Part shown: positions 1 through 9,816 of the stretch, in pieces
How the letters are laid out: each line of letters begins with the position of its first letter
How positions within the stretch are numbered: the first letter of the stretch is position 1
NCBI GenBank assembly: GCA_964552465.1
Contig: CAZKGR010000010.1
Span: forward strand, 31,935-95,934
DNA: 64,000 nt
Origin: BMS3BBIN04 sp964552465
Lineage (GTDB): Bacteria > Electryoneota > Electryoneia > Electryoneales > Electryoneaceae
Direction of reading: 5' to 3'
The notes under the pieces: generated by a model
Database searches by the model: none
What the model was told of the DNA's origin: nothing
What the model saw: only the letters and a program-made list of their open reading frames with translations
Position numbers and translations under genes: made by a program

Positions 1-807
1 GATCAGATCAACCACTTTATGGCGAACAGGTTCGTTGTAGAATCGTAGTTCGCGATCGTCCAGAATGCCGCTGTCACCGAATTTCATCGGACGGTCAACA
101 TTGAACACTTTCTTGAGTCTGTTCAGCTCTTTTTCATCCAAATCCCTGTCAGCGATCACAAGACCAGTTTCAAGGGATGCTCCCTTGATCAGATTGTGTT
201 CCTTCAGCATTTCGATTTCGCTCAAAAAGGCGAATGTGCGCGCTTCAGAAAACTCGCTGGTGTATTCATCCTGCAAGCTGTACATGGAGGTATACTGCGT
301 TCCTAACGCTGGATTGCGGTAGTCAACCATGTACGTGATACGGAATTCGTCAGATGGAACGATGACTAGGTCGATTCCCTTTTCTTCGTCGTGGAAGATC
401 AGGGTTTTATTGATATCGAGATATTCTTTGGGAGCTTCCTGCTCGACAATGCCAGCTTCCAGAAGCGCATCGACAAACGGGCGAGAACTTCCGTCAATTA
501 CCGGCGGTTCAATATTATCGAGCGCAACAATGCAGTTGTCGATTTCGAGGCCGGCGATTGCTGATAGCACGTGTTCGACTGTATGGACCTTAACATCTCC
601 CTGCGCGATTGTCGTACCGCGTGAGATGTCAACAACGTGGTCAATGTCTGCCTTGATACGTGGGCTGTCATCTATATCGGTGCGTTCAAACCAATATCCT
701 GAACCAGCTGGAGCAGGCTTGAACGTCATGATGGTTTTTACACCAGTGTGCAGCCCGATACCTTCGAGCGTAACCTCTTTGGCAATCGTTCGTTGGTTCT
801 TGAGCAA
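1..807 (-). CDS. lpxC: UDP-3-O-acyl-N-acetylglucosamine deacetylase, 3' end outside window
   Basis: First 269 residues of the zinc enzyme that commits precursors to lipid A; the rest lies beyond the left edge. It opens with TTG at 807, five bases after GGAGGGG, so a search for ATG starts misses it. Zinc ligands are visible: His79 in VEHVLSAI, and His263 with Asp267 in NEPVRHKVVDLI. An insert of about 30 residues (roughly 205-240, around IKGASLETGLVI) resembles the one in Bacteroidetes-type LpxC proteins that are fused to FabZ, so a fusion is possible but cannot be seen. It follows lpxD by 24 bases and ends the visible bamA-ompH-lpxD-lpxC run. Confidence 0.93.
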   Translation of the reverse strand, partial: MLKNQRTIAKEVTLEGIGLHTGVKTIMTFKPAPAGSGYWFERTDIDDSPRIKADIDHVVDISRGTTIAQGDVKVHTVEHVLSAIAGLEIDNCIVALDNIEPPVIDGSSRPFVDALLEAGIVEQEAPKEYLDINKTLIFHDEEKGIDLVIVPSDEFRITYMVDYRNPALGTQYTSMYSLQDEYTSEFSEARTFAFLSEIEMLKEHNLIKGASLETGLVIADRDLDEKELNRLKKVFNVDRPMKFGDSGILDDRELRFYNEPVRHKVVDLI

Positions 808-831
808 GGAATCCCCTCCGCGTTCAGAGCG

Positions 832-1851
832 CTAGTCGCTCTCGCCCTCGAGTTTTCGCAGACGCTTGAGCACATCCGGCAGCTTCTTCTTGATGGCAAG
901 TGATCTTTGCCATTCTCGAATATCTGTGGCAGGCGTGCCCCCAATAGCTTTGTTGGGTCCGAGATCTTTCGCAATCCCAGACTGGGCAGCAACCATCACT
1001 CCATCACTTAGCTGAAGATGTCCTGCCACTCCAACCTGTCCGCCAAACATTGATCGAGCACCAATCTTCGTTGATCCTGCGATGCCAACTTGTGCAGCAA
1101 ACACCGTGTTCTCACCAATCTCAACGTTATGTGCAATCTGGACGAGGTTATCCAGTTTCACTCCGCGTCTGACAACCGTCTTACCAAGTGTTGCCCTGTC
1201 AATGGTCGTATTTGCACCAATCTCAACATCGTCTTCAAGGATCACATTTCCGACTTGCGGAATCTTAGAGTAGCCTTCTTCACCAGGCGCAAATCCGAAT
1301 CCGTCAGAACCAACAACAGCCCCGTCCTGAATGATCACCCGATTGCCAATAACGCACATTTCACGTACAGACACTCGGCTATGGAACAGGCAGTCTTCTC
1401 CGATAGTGGTTCCACGCCCGATAAAGCACTGTGAGCGGAGAACAGTTCGGCGTCCGATAGTTGCTCCGGCTTCAACTACGCACATCGGACCGATAGTCAC
1501 ATCGTCGCCGATTACAGCATCTTTTGAAATTACAGCGCTATCATGAATTCCTGCTGCTGGCCGTTCAATTTCAGGATGAAAATGATTCAACGTCGCCAGG
1601 AACGCACGGTAGGGTTCCGAAGTGAGCAGATATGTACGTTTTCCCTCTTCCCCATCTGGGATATGATCGAGGATAACGGCGCCGGCCTGTGTGGCAGCTA
1701 AGTGCTTGTAATAAGCCTTGTTGGCAATGAACGTGATTTCGTTGCTGCTCGCTTCTTCGATTTTACTAACAGCGACGAGCTCGAGGGATTCATCTCCCAC
1801 GAGCTCAGCATTCAACAACTTCGCCAGTTCATGCGCAGTAATCTGGTTCAT
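832..1851 (-). CDS. lpxD: UDP-3-O-acylglucosamine N-acyltransferase LpxD
   Basis: Transfers the second acyl chain to UDP-3-O-acylglucosamine, the step after LpxC in lipid A synthesis, in the cytoplasm. The 339 residues match the family length of about 340. An N-terminal uridine-binding domain (about 1-100) is followed by left-handed beta-helix hexapeptide repeats (about 105-300) and a C-terminal helix. The catalytic histidine sits in VQIAHNVEIG near residue 240, where the E. coli enzyme has it. The ATG overlaps the stop codon of the OmpH gene (ATGA), so the two are translationally coupled; lpxC follows 24 bases later. Confidence 0.96.
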   Translation of the reverse strand: MNQITAHELAKLLNAELVGDESLELVAVSKIEEASSNEITFIANKAYYKHLAATQAGAVILDHIPDGEEGKRTYLLTSEPYRAFLATLNHFHPEIERPAAGIHDSAVISKDAVIGDDVTIGPMCVVEAGATIGRRTVLRSQCFIGRGTTIGEDCLFHSRVSVREMCVIGNRVIIQDGAVVGSDGFGFAPGEEGYSKIPQVGNVILEDDVEIGANTTIDRATLGKTVVRRGVKLDNLVQIAHNVEIGENTVFAAQVGIAGSTKIGARSMFGGQVGVAGHLQLSDGVMVAAQSGIAKDLGPNKAIGGTPATDIREWQRSLAIKKKLPDVLKRLRKLEGESD

Positions 1852-2372
1852 TCTACCTTCTGCAGCTCGTCCAGGACCAACTGGGTGATGTCTAGTTCTG
1901 GATCTGCATAGGCAATTGCGGTCCCGACAGCATCGAGGATGATGTCGTAGCCATCTTCCTGCGCGATTTTATCGATAACCCGCTGGATCTTATCGTTTAT
2001 CGGGGCAAATAGCTCCTGGTTGCGTTGCATCGCCCGGCGTTCGATATTTGCCTGGAATTCACGGTACTCAAGCATCTTCCTTTGGAAGTTCTGCTCAACT
2101 TCAGCTTTTTTCTCTTCGCTGTAGAACATGGACCCATCAGTAAGTTCAGCGTCCAATGCCTGTAGTTGATCCTCCATTTCCATTGCCTGACGCTGCCACT
2201 CGGTGATTTCTTCTTCGAGTATCTGCTGCGCATCTTGAGCTTCAGGATACTCAGTCAGAATCCGGTCGGAAATGATGATGCCAACTTTGGCATCTTTTGC
2301 GGAGACCGTAGCTGAGAAACCCATCAGTACGATCAGGATCATGGCCAATGGCGCGATCCACTTGTTCATCAT
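1848..2372 (-). CDS. OmpH/Skp-family periplasmic chaperone
   Basis: Predicted periplasmic holdase for unfolded outer-membrane proteins on their way to BamA. The start MMNKWIAPLAM gives a signal peptide ending near TVSA and places GAGG just upstream; the open frame extends 20 codons further without a signal-like sequence. The mature part is mostly charged helix (about 40-110), the coiled-coil arms of Skp, between the short beta stretches KVGIIISD and YDIILDAVGTAIAYAD that form the trimer body. It lies directly after bamA and overlaps lpxD by 4 bases, the classical bamA-skp-lpxD order. The start could also be the second ATG at 2369. Confidence 0.9.
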   Translation of the reverse strand: MMNKWIAPLAMILIVLMGFSATVSAKDAKVGIIISDRILTEYPEAQDAQQILEEEITEWQRQAMEMEDQLQALDAELTDGSMFYSEEKKAEVEQNFQRKMLEYREFQANIERRAMQRNQELFAPINDKIQRVIDKIAQEDGYDIILDAVGTAIAYADPELDITQLVLDELQKVE

Positions 2373-2395
2373 GAACCTCAAGTTAAAAGCCTTGC

Positions 2396-4738
2396 TTAAA
2401 ATGTTCTGCCAAATTGGAAGTGGGGTACCCACTGTCCGCTACGCCGCCCATCTGCTCCAACGTAGTCGAATCCGTAGCCGTAGTCGAGTCCGATCAGGCC
2501 TATGAACGGCATGTATAAGCGCACTCCGACTCCTGCAGATCGACGGAGATCATTCAAATTTGTTTGGCCACGTGTCGCCCAAGTATTTCCTGCTTCCCCA
2601 AATGCGAGCAAGAAAACGGTGGGATTTGGAATAACTGGTAGCCGAATCTCCATCGTCTGCTTGAACATGCTCTGTCCACCAACCGGGAATCCACCACTTT
2701 GTGGACCAACTTCGCCCTCCTCGTATCCGCGCATGGATTCGCCGAAACTGATTCCGCTCCCGCCCATGAAGAAGTAGTCAATGTACGGGACATCTTCAGT
2801 ATCACCCAGTTCATGCAGCAATCCAAACATTGTTTTTGAATACAATACGAGCTTTCCGTACAGCGGAGTGTACCATTCACCACTGAGCCGCTGTTTCAGG
2901 TAACGGTCATCACCCCCGAAAACAGTTCCGGCAAGTTCATTTGACAGCGAAAAGACCGAACCACGCGTTGGGAATTCTGGATTGTCACGACTGTCGCGTG
3001 ATAATGCCATCGTGAATGAGCTTCCCCATCGAGGGGCACCTTCATTCAATCCGCGTGGATTAGATGCGAGAAAGGCATCAGAAAAATCATCGTAGAACGA
3101 TCGATCTACGCGATAAATCCAGTCGCCACGTGTATAATCGTCTGGCCAGCGGAAACGACGACCGATCCGAATACTGCCGCCGGTAACATGTTCGTCATAT
3201 CCGTAATATGTTCCACCTCGGCGGAGGTCGTAGAAGCTAATGCCGCCTAAAGTCGGTGTATCAAACATCCACGGTTCGGTGAAGCTGAGTGAAAAACTCC
3301 TGTAAATATTGCCGAAATTCCAGTCAAGACTCACACGTTGACCATTACCGAAAAAGTTTGGCATTGAAAAGCCGACAGCGCCGATGACACCGTCACGTTC
3401 ACTGTAACCAGCGGACACGTTAGCCTGGTCTGTCGGTTTTTCTTCTACATCGATGTACAGATCAACTTCCTTGTCGTTGACCGGCTGCACATCCGGAACC
3501 ACATTACCGAAATAGTTGAGGATGGTCAGTTCACGCACGCTTCGCCTCAGCAGCGAAACATCAAAAGTCTCACCCGGAAACAGCACCATCTCGCGACGGA
3601 TAACTTTCTCTTTAGTCTTTGTGTTACCGAGAATGTGGACTTTGCGGACGGTGAACTGGTTTCCTTCGAACACTCTGAAGCTGACTTTTAGCGTGTCTTC
3701 AGATACAGGGATCAATGTCGGCGTGATGTTCGAATAGATATAACCACGATCATAATAGAGGTTTCCTAACCGTTCAGATACGGTCAGGTCCAGCTTTTCT
3801 TCGCTATACACGTCGCCCGGTTTGAACGCCAACCGCATCAACATCTCGTCATTTGTGAAGATGCTGTTGCCTTCGAAGCTCACCTCACCAAAGTAATACT
3901 GTGTTCCTTCATTGATCTCGAGATAGATACTCAATCTTTTCAGATCATCACTGTAGCCGATCGAATCACCAACTATTTCCGCATCTCTATAGCCGTTGTT
4001 GCGATAAAATGTGAGTACATTATCACGGTCAATATCATATTCCACCGACTCGAATTCACCCGGTCTGAACCAACTCATTATCCACCAGCCGCGCTGCTTA
4101 GTTTCCTTCATCTGCTTGCGCAATCTCTTGTCAGAAAAAGCGTCGTTGCCAGTGAATTCAATTTTTGCTATTCGGACTTTCCTGCCTTCCTTGACATTGA
4201 AGACAACTGATTTGCGCATTTCCTCTTCAGTATCAAGAGTTTCGATATCCACTTCGGCGAGCAAGTATCCTTTGTCATGATACTCTGCAATGAGGCGTTT
4301 TTTTGCTGCCTGCAAACGAGCCGGGCGCATCACCTGACCACGGTACAAGTCAAGCAATTCAAGGGCATCATCGTCCTTTATTTTGCGGTTACCATCAATC
4401 TCGATGGACTCGATGCGTGGGTATTCCTCAACCTTGATGAGGAAGAAACCGCCGTTCGCGACCTCGCGTTCAAGGAGCAACTCGACATTTCGAAAGAGTT
4501 TCAACGACCAGATTCGCTTGATCGCCCTTTGAATATCATCCCCGGTTATTTCCTTCCCAACTACCAAACCGGAATTTGCGAGTATCAATCCTGGGTCGGC
4601 CGATGTCGTTCCCTCCACACGCACGCCCATGACAGTAATACCACGGGCTTCTTCCTGAGCTTGCGTAATGGATACGAATGAGACCAGTGCGACGACTGTT
4701 AGTAGGAATGAAACGAAACAAAGACTACGTGTTTGCAT
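2396..4738 (-). CDS. bamA: Outer-membrane protein assembly factor BamA
   Basis: Central subunit of the beta-barrel assembly machine in the outer membrane. The start MQTRSLCF at 4738 gives a clean signal peptide ending at TQA-QEE; an ATG at 4789 would bury it behind 17 extra residues. Five POTRA domains can be laid out over about residues 28-400, each with the usual beta-alpha-alpha-beta-beta pattern. A 16-strand barrel follows, with an SMRGYEEG loop in place of the family's VRGF motif and a terminal aromatic residue (FQFGRTF) as sorting signal. It is 780 residues long, typical of the family, and is followed 23 bases later by ompH. Confidence 0.96.
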   Translation of the reverse strand: MQTRSLCFVSFLLTVVALVSFVSITQAQEEARGITVMGVRVEGTTSADPGLILANSGLVVGKEITGDDIQRAIKRIWSLKLFRNVELLLEREVANGGFFLIKVEEYPRIESIEIDGNRKIKDDDALELLDLYRGQVMRPARLQAAKKRLIAEYHDKGYLLAEVDIETLDTEEEMRKSVVFNVKEGRKVRIAKIEFTGNDAFSDKRLRKQMKETKQRGWWIMSWFRPGEFESVEYDIDRDNVLTFYRNNGYRDAEIVGDSIGYSDDLKRLSIYLEINEGTQYYFGEVSFEGNSIFTNDEMLMRLAFKPGDVYSEEKLDLTVSERLGNLYYDRGYIYSNITPTLIPVSEDTLKVSFRVFEGNQFTVRKVHILGNTKTKEKVIRREMVLFPGETFDVSLLRRSVRELTILNYFGNVVPDVQPVNDKEVDLYIDVEEKPTDQANVSAGYSERDGVIGAVGFSMPNFFGNGQRVSLDWNFGNIYRSFSLSFTEPWMFDTPTLGGISFYDLRRGGTYYGYDEHVTGGSIRIGRRFRWPDDYTRGDWIYRVDRSFYDDFSDAFLASNPRGLNEGAPRWGSSFTMALSRDSRDNPEFPTRGSVFSLSNELAGTVFGGDDRYLKQRLSGEWYTPLYGKLVLYSKTMFGLLHELGDTEDVPYIDYFFMGGSGISFGESMRGYEEGEVGPQSGGFPVGGQSMFKQTMEIRLPVIPNPTVFLLAFGEAGNTWATRGQTNLNDLRRSAGVGVRLYMPFIGLIGLDYGYGFDYVGADGRRSGQWVPHFQFGRTF

Positions 4739-4852
4739 GTTGTTTTCTGCGCTTTCTGGAAAAACGGAATGTAACCGCGGACACTCCATGATACAAGCGT
4801 GCTCATGGGGCGAAATCTGCCCTCTTAGCCCCGTTCAAGCTACCTCAAATCT

Positions 4853-7800
4853 CTATTCCTGCCACTGAGAATTTGTGTTCAGGTTCATCAGGTCAAACAC
4901 CACGGAGTATTTCATTCTGGCTGACCTATTGTTACGATCTTCCACATTCTCGTATTCCCAACCGAATTCAATGACGAAGTTCGGCGAAATGGGCTCGATT
5001 CTGTATTCGAGATTCCATTGCTGAAGAAGCCCAAGTCTCCCAAGCTGAATATCTTCTACGCTTGCGTATCTGGCTTCTTCTCCGAATTGGCCGGTGTAGG
5101 AGACGTAAATGTCTCGATCCAGGTACTTGCCTAATGTGACTTTGCTAGCACGGAAAAGGTTCCGGTTGCTCTGATTGGCTGCAGTTCTCTGATCGTCACT
5201 CGCAGTATTGTAGAACACGTCCGCTGGATTGGTCCCAACGAGGTTTGTAGCGATTTGGGGCCTGAACTGAAGGATGTCCACCCCCAACCAGTTGGCAGCA
5301 TCGCGTTCGATCGGTCCAAGCCAACGTCTCGCCATAGCTCGATCAATCCCCCCCGCTCCAGCGGTAATGAACCTGTTCTGCAATCCCTGAAGGTCTGTAA
5401 TGCCCACTCCCATGTCGTTGAGCACTTCCTCCTGGCTGGACCCGAGCTCGTCCTCGAGGACGAAGGTAAACTCTCCCCAGCGTCCGCGCTGTTGCCTCTC
5501 ACCCGTGACTGGATCAATTACATAGAGTGTTAAGTACATCTGGCGAGAATAATCAACTTCCTCTACTGTAGCCATAGCACGTGCGCTGACAACCGGATAA
5601 ATTGTTGTTGGGTCAAAGACAACTTCTGCGCGATCCATCATGAACAGCAAATCGAGGAACTCGATACGTCCTGTCGTGCTAGTGATGGTACCATTCAAAC
5701 GGAATGACGTATCCGCCAGCACCCCGCTGACATTGATCGGGAATTCCTGATCGGACGGATCCAAGTCGACATCAAGTACAATTTGACCGAGAAATTCAGA
5801 TATTGTTTCAAGAACAGGCGCGTTTTCGAGACCCTTGATGACTCGTTCATATCTGATGTCATTTCCCAGGTAAGCATCAACATCCCAGCGTGTATTGTTG
5901 ATGAAAGATGGGATCTCTACCATGTCGTTTGATTCTTGACCTAATGAAAAAATCGGCTCACCTGTGAGGAGATCCGAGATTACATCCGATTCTTCAGATA
6001 TTGGTGGATAAGTGAAATTAGCTGATAACAAGGTGAGTTCGCCATCTATGTATAAAGCTTCAGCTGGTCCGGCTATGGTCAGCCAGTCATCATCTTTTCC
6101 ACTCACTGCCAATCGAGCATATTGTTCTGTTGTGTTGATTCCTGGAAGATGGAACGGTATCCCGAGATCCTCATGAGTACGAATTTTAAGCACACCCAAG
6201 TTGATTTCGGGCATGCTGAATTGAATAGGTTGACGGTCCAGATTTTCAGTATCCCCAGGGAGGTTACTTATTTCAAACGGATACTGCTGATCGAGCAGAC
6301 CTTTCAAATCGCGAATATTGACCAACCCATCCGCATCTATGGTAACATCAATATTCAGCTCGCTCATCGGAGGTAGAACATCTGCAAAATCGATGTTACC
6401 ATCTTGTACAGATAATTCACCTCTAGTGGCAACAGGTTTTCCAGCAACGAACGTCGTCGTCCAATCAAGACTTCCTTGCCCTGAGGCAGTCTCGATGAAA
6501 TCCGACCATTGTGGGAGTAACTCCAGCACATCGCCATTCAGTGATATATCCAGCTCACCCGCACCCCGATCCAACGGTATGGCTCCGTGGAGAGAGAGTT
6601 CATAGTGTTCAGGACGTGAAAATAGAGCTGAATCGATATAAACCACCTTACCCAGGCGATCAGTGTTCGTTCCTCGTGCTTCTAACAACACGTCTTCATA
6701 GTGAATACCAGCCACTCGACCATCTGACAATTCTAGATTTGCTTCCCATGACGGACGCATAAATGGACCGTGGATGAAGCCATGCAGTTCAGCATTTCCG
6801 TCGAGCATGTCATCTCTTCCGGTAAGAGTGTACATCAGAACTTGAGCATCTGAATTTGGTGATGCTACATAAACTCCCATGCTGTCCAGCGGTATTGAAT
6901 ATTCGCCGATTAGAGTGAAGAGTGTAGAGCTCCCTCTTCCCAATGCTCCTTGTTGAATACTAACCATCCCATCATCAACGGTATTTGCGGTGAATAATCC
7001 CCAATATCCATCAACATCACGGTATCTCCCTTCCGATAACTCGAAATGCGACTCGATGCCAGGTTGATCGAAAGGTCCATCGATGATGAGTCGACCATTG
7101 ATGTTTCCATCTACCATTCCATCAGTGATACTTGTCAATTCCGGTAATAAATAGCTGAGGTCAAGATCTATGATCCGAGTTGTAAAGGCAGACAATCGCT
7201 TCTGTTTGAAATCAATGCTTCCTGACGCAGTTACAACATCCATCAACTTCAAAGATGATAGATCCAACACTCCGTCATGAAAGGTTGTTTCAATTTCTCC
7301 GTTGGCAATGAAGTCGCGGTGTTTAGACAATTCAAATCCAGCCACTGTCTCGATAACCAGACCTGAATCAATAGACGTCACACCGCTGACTTTGAGTCCA
7401 AAGCCAGACTCACCTGTGTTTATTGATGCAATGGTTGAGATTTCTCCACGATCAATGTTTGAGCGCGATTGTATGTTCAGATCTGAGATCAGCTCATGGA
7501 TTTCTATGTCATCATCCCACCACGATATTGCCAGTTGCGGTTGTACCGTTCGGAGTTGAATGGGATCATCCATGAATTGTTGCAAACGGATGTGGGCATC
7601 AGGACGTCTTAAGGAGTACAGGTCCAGGCTTGTATCAAACCCATAGGTGCTGTACCGCCCATGAAATTCACCAATAGCAGGATCATACTGGTCACGCACC
7701 CGCGCTTCGCCACTAACAACGAAACCCTCTAGAGGCATTTTACGGATTATCAATTCTCCATCCGCGTCCTTATCCTCGATCGGCAACATCCAATCTGGCA

Positions 7801-9115
7801 AATTCCCCTGCTTGCCATTGCCTGTAAAAGTCCCATCAACAATGAAGGTTATCTCTTCAGAGGGGCGGAATCGTCCATTTCCAGTGATATCCAATCCATA
7901 CCAGCTAGTAGCCAGCGAGTCGAAACGAAGTTCCCATCGCTGATTGTCCCATGAATAGTTAAGTTGGATATTATTGAAAGGACCAACCTCTGTATCTAGT
8001 TGTTCCGCAATGGCTACAGCTTCCAGATCGAGTTCGAGTGTGTGCAGGTCAATATTTAGCCTGGCTTGCGTTGAAACGTTTCCACGCGGTTGCAGTTTCG
8101 ATTCGAGTTGTGCAAACGTACCCAAATGGTGTCCTATACGAACTTCGGTGGCATTTGCTGTACCAGTGAAAGTGAATTCATCGAAATCCAACATTCCATC
8201 AACTACAGCTTCATCCCCTTCGAAGCGAGCAATGCCTTCACTAGTAGCAATTCTGTCCTCAAGTGTTCCGTCAAGATTAATTCGATCTAGTACCAATCCT
8301 CCGCTCTCATCGATGAGCGCCTCAGCGTCTCTAATCATCCATCGAGCTTTGGCATCCCATCCGCTTGAATCGAGCGTCAGGCTTCCTTGAAAATCAAACA
8401 TCCCTGCAAAGTCATTTACCGGCGACACCTTTGGAAGACGAATGTGCGAAAGATCAAAATCGAGGAGTTCGACACGTAGATTCAGTAGTTGATTCAGAAT
8501 TGATCCGCTGCCGTTTGCCTGAAGTGAGTGCAATGTGTCATCAGCAACAATAGCGCTCACATCAACATCGAATCGGTCGTTATTGATGCTCGTCAACCAT
8601 CCGTCAAGATGGGTAATCGAAATCCACTCATTGTTTCTCCCAGTCAGCATCCTGAACGAGCCGTTGAGCAGGATAACACGTTCAAGAGATTCAAGACCGC
8701 TCAGGTTGAATGCAGCATCATTGTTCTGATTTTCAAAAAATGATCCAGAGATTTTCCTATCAGGTCGGTAGCTAACTGTAGGCATATCAATTGAAACACT
8801 CTCAATCGAGCCGACGATATTATCCGAATTTTGCAACAGAGTACCTAGCGACAGTCCCAGGCTGATTTCATCTATAAATAAGGCTACAGTCGAATCAGGC
8901 GAACGGTAGGATACCTGGTTGAGCACAAGGTTATTCGATAACAAGCGCGCGCGTTTGATGGAAAAGTCACCGTCGATGCTGGACAATTCGGATAGAATCC
9001 GGTTCTTGAGCACATTTGAGCGATTGATGTAGCGGAATGTGATGAGGCCTGAAAAAGCGAGGAACAGAAGGATCAGGCTCACCAGAATGATCCATGGGCG
9101 ACGTACCATGGACAT
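4853..9115 (-). CDS. tamB: TamB-type inter-membrane protein (DUF490)
   Basis: 1420-residue member of the AsmA/TamB family, thought to bridge inner and outer membranes and carry phospholipid or help barrel assembly. One N-terminal membrane helix (about 8-28) is followed by more than a thousand residues of repeated amphipathic beta strands, and the C-terminal DUF490 domain covers about 1060-1420 (FRLNGTITSTTGRIEFLDL and GDIYV-like stretches). The ATG shares bases with the stop of the FAD gene (TGATG). TamB often lies beside its outer-membrane partner TamA; here the neighbour, 114 bases downstream, is bamA itself, which fits lineages where TamB works with BamA. Confidence 0.9.
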   Translation of the reverse strand: MSMVRRPWIILVSLILLFLAFSGLITFRYINRSNVLKNRILSELSSIDGDFSIKRARLLSNNLVLNQVSYRSPDSTVALFIDEISLGLSLGTLLQNSDNIVGSIESVSIDMPTVSYRPDRKISGSFFENQNNDAAFNLSGLESLERVILLNGSFRMLTGRNNEWISITHLDGWLTSINNDRFDVDVSAIVADDTLHSLQANGSGSILNQLLNLRVELLDFDLSHIRLPKVSPVNDFAGMFDFQGSLTLDSSGWDAKARWMIRDAEALIDESGGLVLDRINLDGTLEDRIATSEGIARFEGDEAVVDGMLDFDEFTFTGTANATEVRIGHHLGTFAQLESKLQPRGNVSTQARLNIDLHTLELDLEAVAIAEQLDTEVGPFNNIQLNYSWDNQRWELRFDSLATSWYGLDITGNGRFRPSEEITFIVDGTFTGNGKQGNLPDWMLPIEDKDADGELIIRKMPLEGFVVSGEARVRDQYDPAIGEFHGRYSTYGFDTSLDLYSLRRPDAHIRLQQFMDDPIQLRTVQPQLAISWWDDDIEIHELISDLNIQSRSNIDRGEISTIASINTGESGFGLKVSGVTSIDSGLVIETVAGFELSKHRDFIANGEIETTFHDGVLDLSSLKLMDVVTASGSIDFKQKRLSAFTTRIIDLDLSYLLPELTSITDGMVDGNINGRLIIDGPFDQPGIESHFELSEGRYRDVDGYWGLFTANTVDDGMVSIQQGALGRGSSTLFTLIGEYSIPLDSMGVYVASPNSDAQVLMYTLTGRDDMLDGNAELHGFIHGPFMRPSWEANLELSDGRVAGIHYEDVLLEARGTNTDRLGKVVYIDSALFSRPEHYELSLHGAIPLDRGAGELDISLNGDVLELLPQWSDFIETASGQGSLDWTTTFVAGKPVATRGELSVQDGNIDFADVLPPMSELNIDVTIDADGLVNIRDLKGLLDQQYPFEISNLPGDTENLDRQPIQFSMPEINLGVLKIRTHEDLGIPFHLPGINTTEQYARLAVSGKDDDWLTIAGPAEALYIDGELTLLSANFTYPPISEESDVISDLLTGEPIFSLGQESNDMVEIPSFINNTRWDVDAYLGNDIRYERVIKGLENAPVLETISEFLGQIVLDVDLDPSDQEFPINVSGVLADTSFRLNGTITSTTGRIEFLDLLFMMDRAEVVFDPTTIYPVVSARAMATVEEVDYSRQMYLTLYVIDPVTGERQQRGRWGEFTFVLEDELGSSQEEVLNDMGVGITDLQGLQNRFITAGAGGIDRAMARRWLGPIERDAANWLGVDILQFRPQIATNLVGTNPADVFYNTASDDQRTAANQSNRNLFRASKVTLGKYLDRDIYVSYTGQFGEEARYASVEDIQLGRLGLLQQWNLEYRIEPISPNFVIEFGWEYENVEDRNNRSARMKYSVVFDLMNLNTNSQWQE

Positions 9116-9816
9116 CAGCCCTTTGGCTTGAAGAAGACATCTTCCGGGTCAAAGGCTTGCGCAATCTGCCTGTACGGACCGGTAAATTCCTTTGCCGTTG
9201 TACTTGGCGGGTATGACACTCGTTCCCGGACCTGGCCGGATCTCGGTTTTAATCTCAGGATCACCCTGTCCAACCAGCATATAGCACCGTGGCTGCCCAG
9301 AACGGCACTCGTGCCGTCAATCCCGCTGACATCCTTGCGGACGGCACCACCCAGATGCAGTATACGTCCAGTTCCATCCACCAGTACACTGCCGAGGACA
9401 ATCCCGCGCAGCTTTTGCCCATATGATCCGCAAAGCAATCCGCCGACCGTACCCGGGTACTCTTCTGGCCAGTGCTCGAGGTCGAGCCCGGCGGCTTCCA
9501 CTGCTGATATCACCGCCTCAACCGGAACTCCGGCTTCTACTTCAATCACCAGGTCATCGCCGCTGGCATCAGACATCCCGCGACGTGATGTGCTGAGCAC
9601 GGTTAGCGTACCATCAGGCACATAATGATCTTCGGAGAACGTGTGTCCACGTCCTGCTGGCAAAATGCGCCACGAATGCTCACGGCACCATTTTATGGCG
9701 TTGGTTACATCATCAATGGACTGAGGGATGACAGTGGGGAATTCGACATCAGGTAGAACAATCGATCCGAGCGATTGCTTGAGGTCATCAAGTATGCCTG
9801 AAGATGCCGCGCTCAC
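9115..9816 (-). CDS. Small FAD-binding protein (PCMH/GlcE-like, FAD domain only)
   Basis: Resembles the FAD-binding PCMH domain of the glycolate oxidase GlcE / FAD_binding_4 group: PAGRGHTF near residue 50, EAGVPVEAV near 95 and YPGTVGGLLCG near 125 are the usual FAD contacts. It is 233 residues long, against about 350 or more for GlcE, and has only a short tail (IAQAFDPEDVFFKPKG) where a substrate domain would be, so the substrate is unknown. GTG start, coupled to uppS by GTGA and to tamB by TGATG. Its fixed place in an envelope operon suggests a role there, but the sequence does not show one. Confidence 0.75.
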   Translation of the reverse strand: MSAASSGILDDLKQSLGSIVLPDVEFPTVIPQSIDDVTNAIKWCREHSWRILPAGRGHTFSEDHYVPDGTLTVLSTSRRGMSDASGDDLVIEVEAGVPVEAVISAVEAAGLDLEHWPEEYPGTVGGLLCGSYGQKLRGIVLGSVLVDGTGRILHLGGAVRKDVSGIDGTSAVLGSHGAICWLDRVILRLKPRSGQVRERVSYPPSTTAKEFTGPYRQIAQAFDPEDVFFKPKG

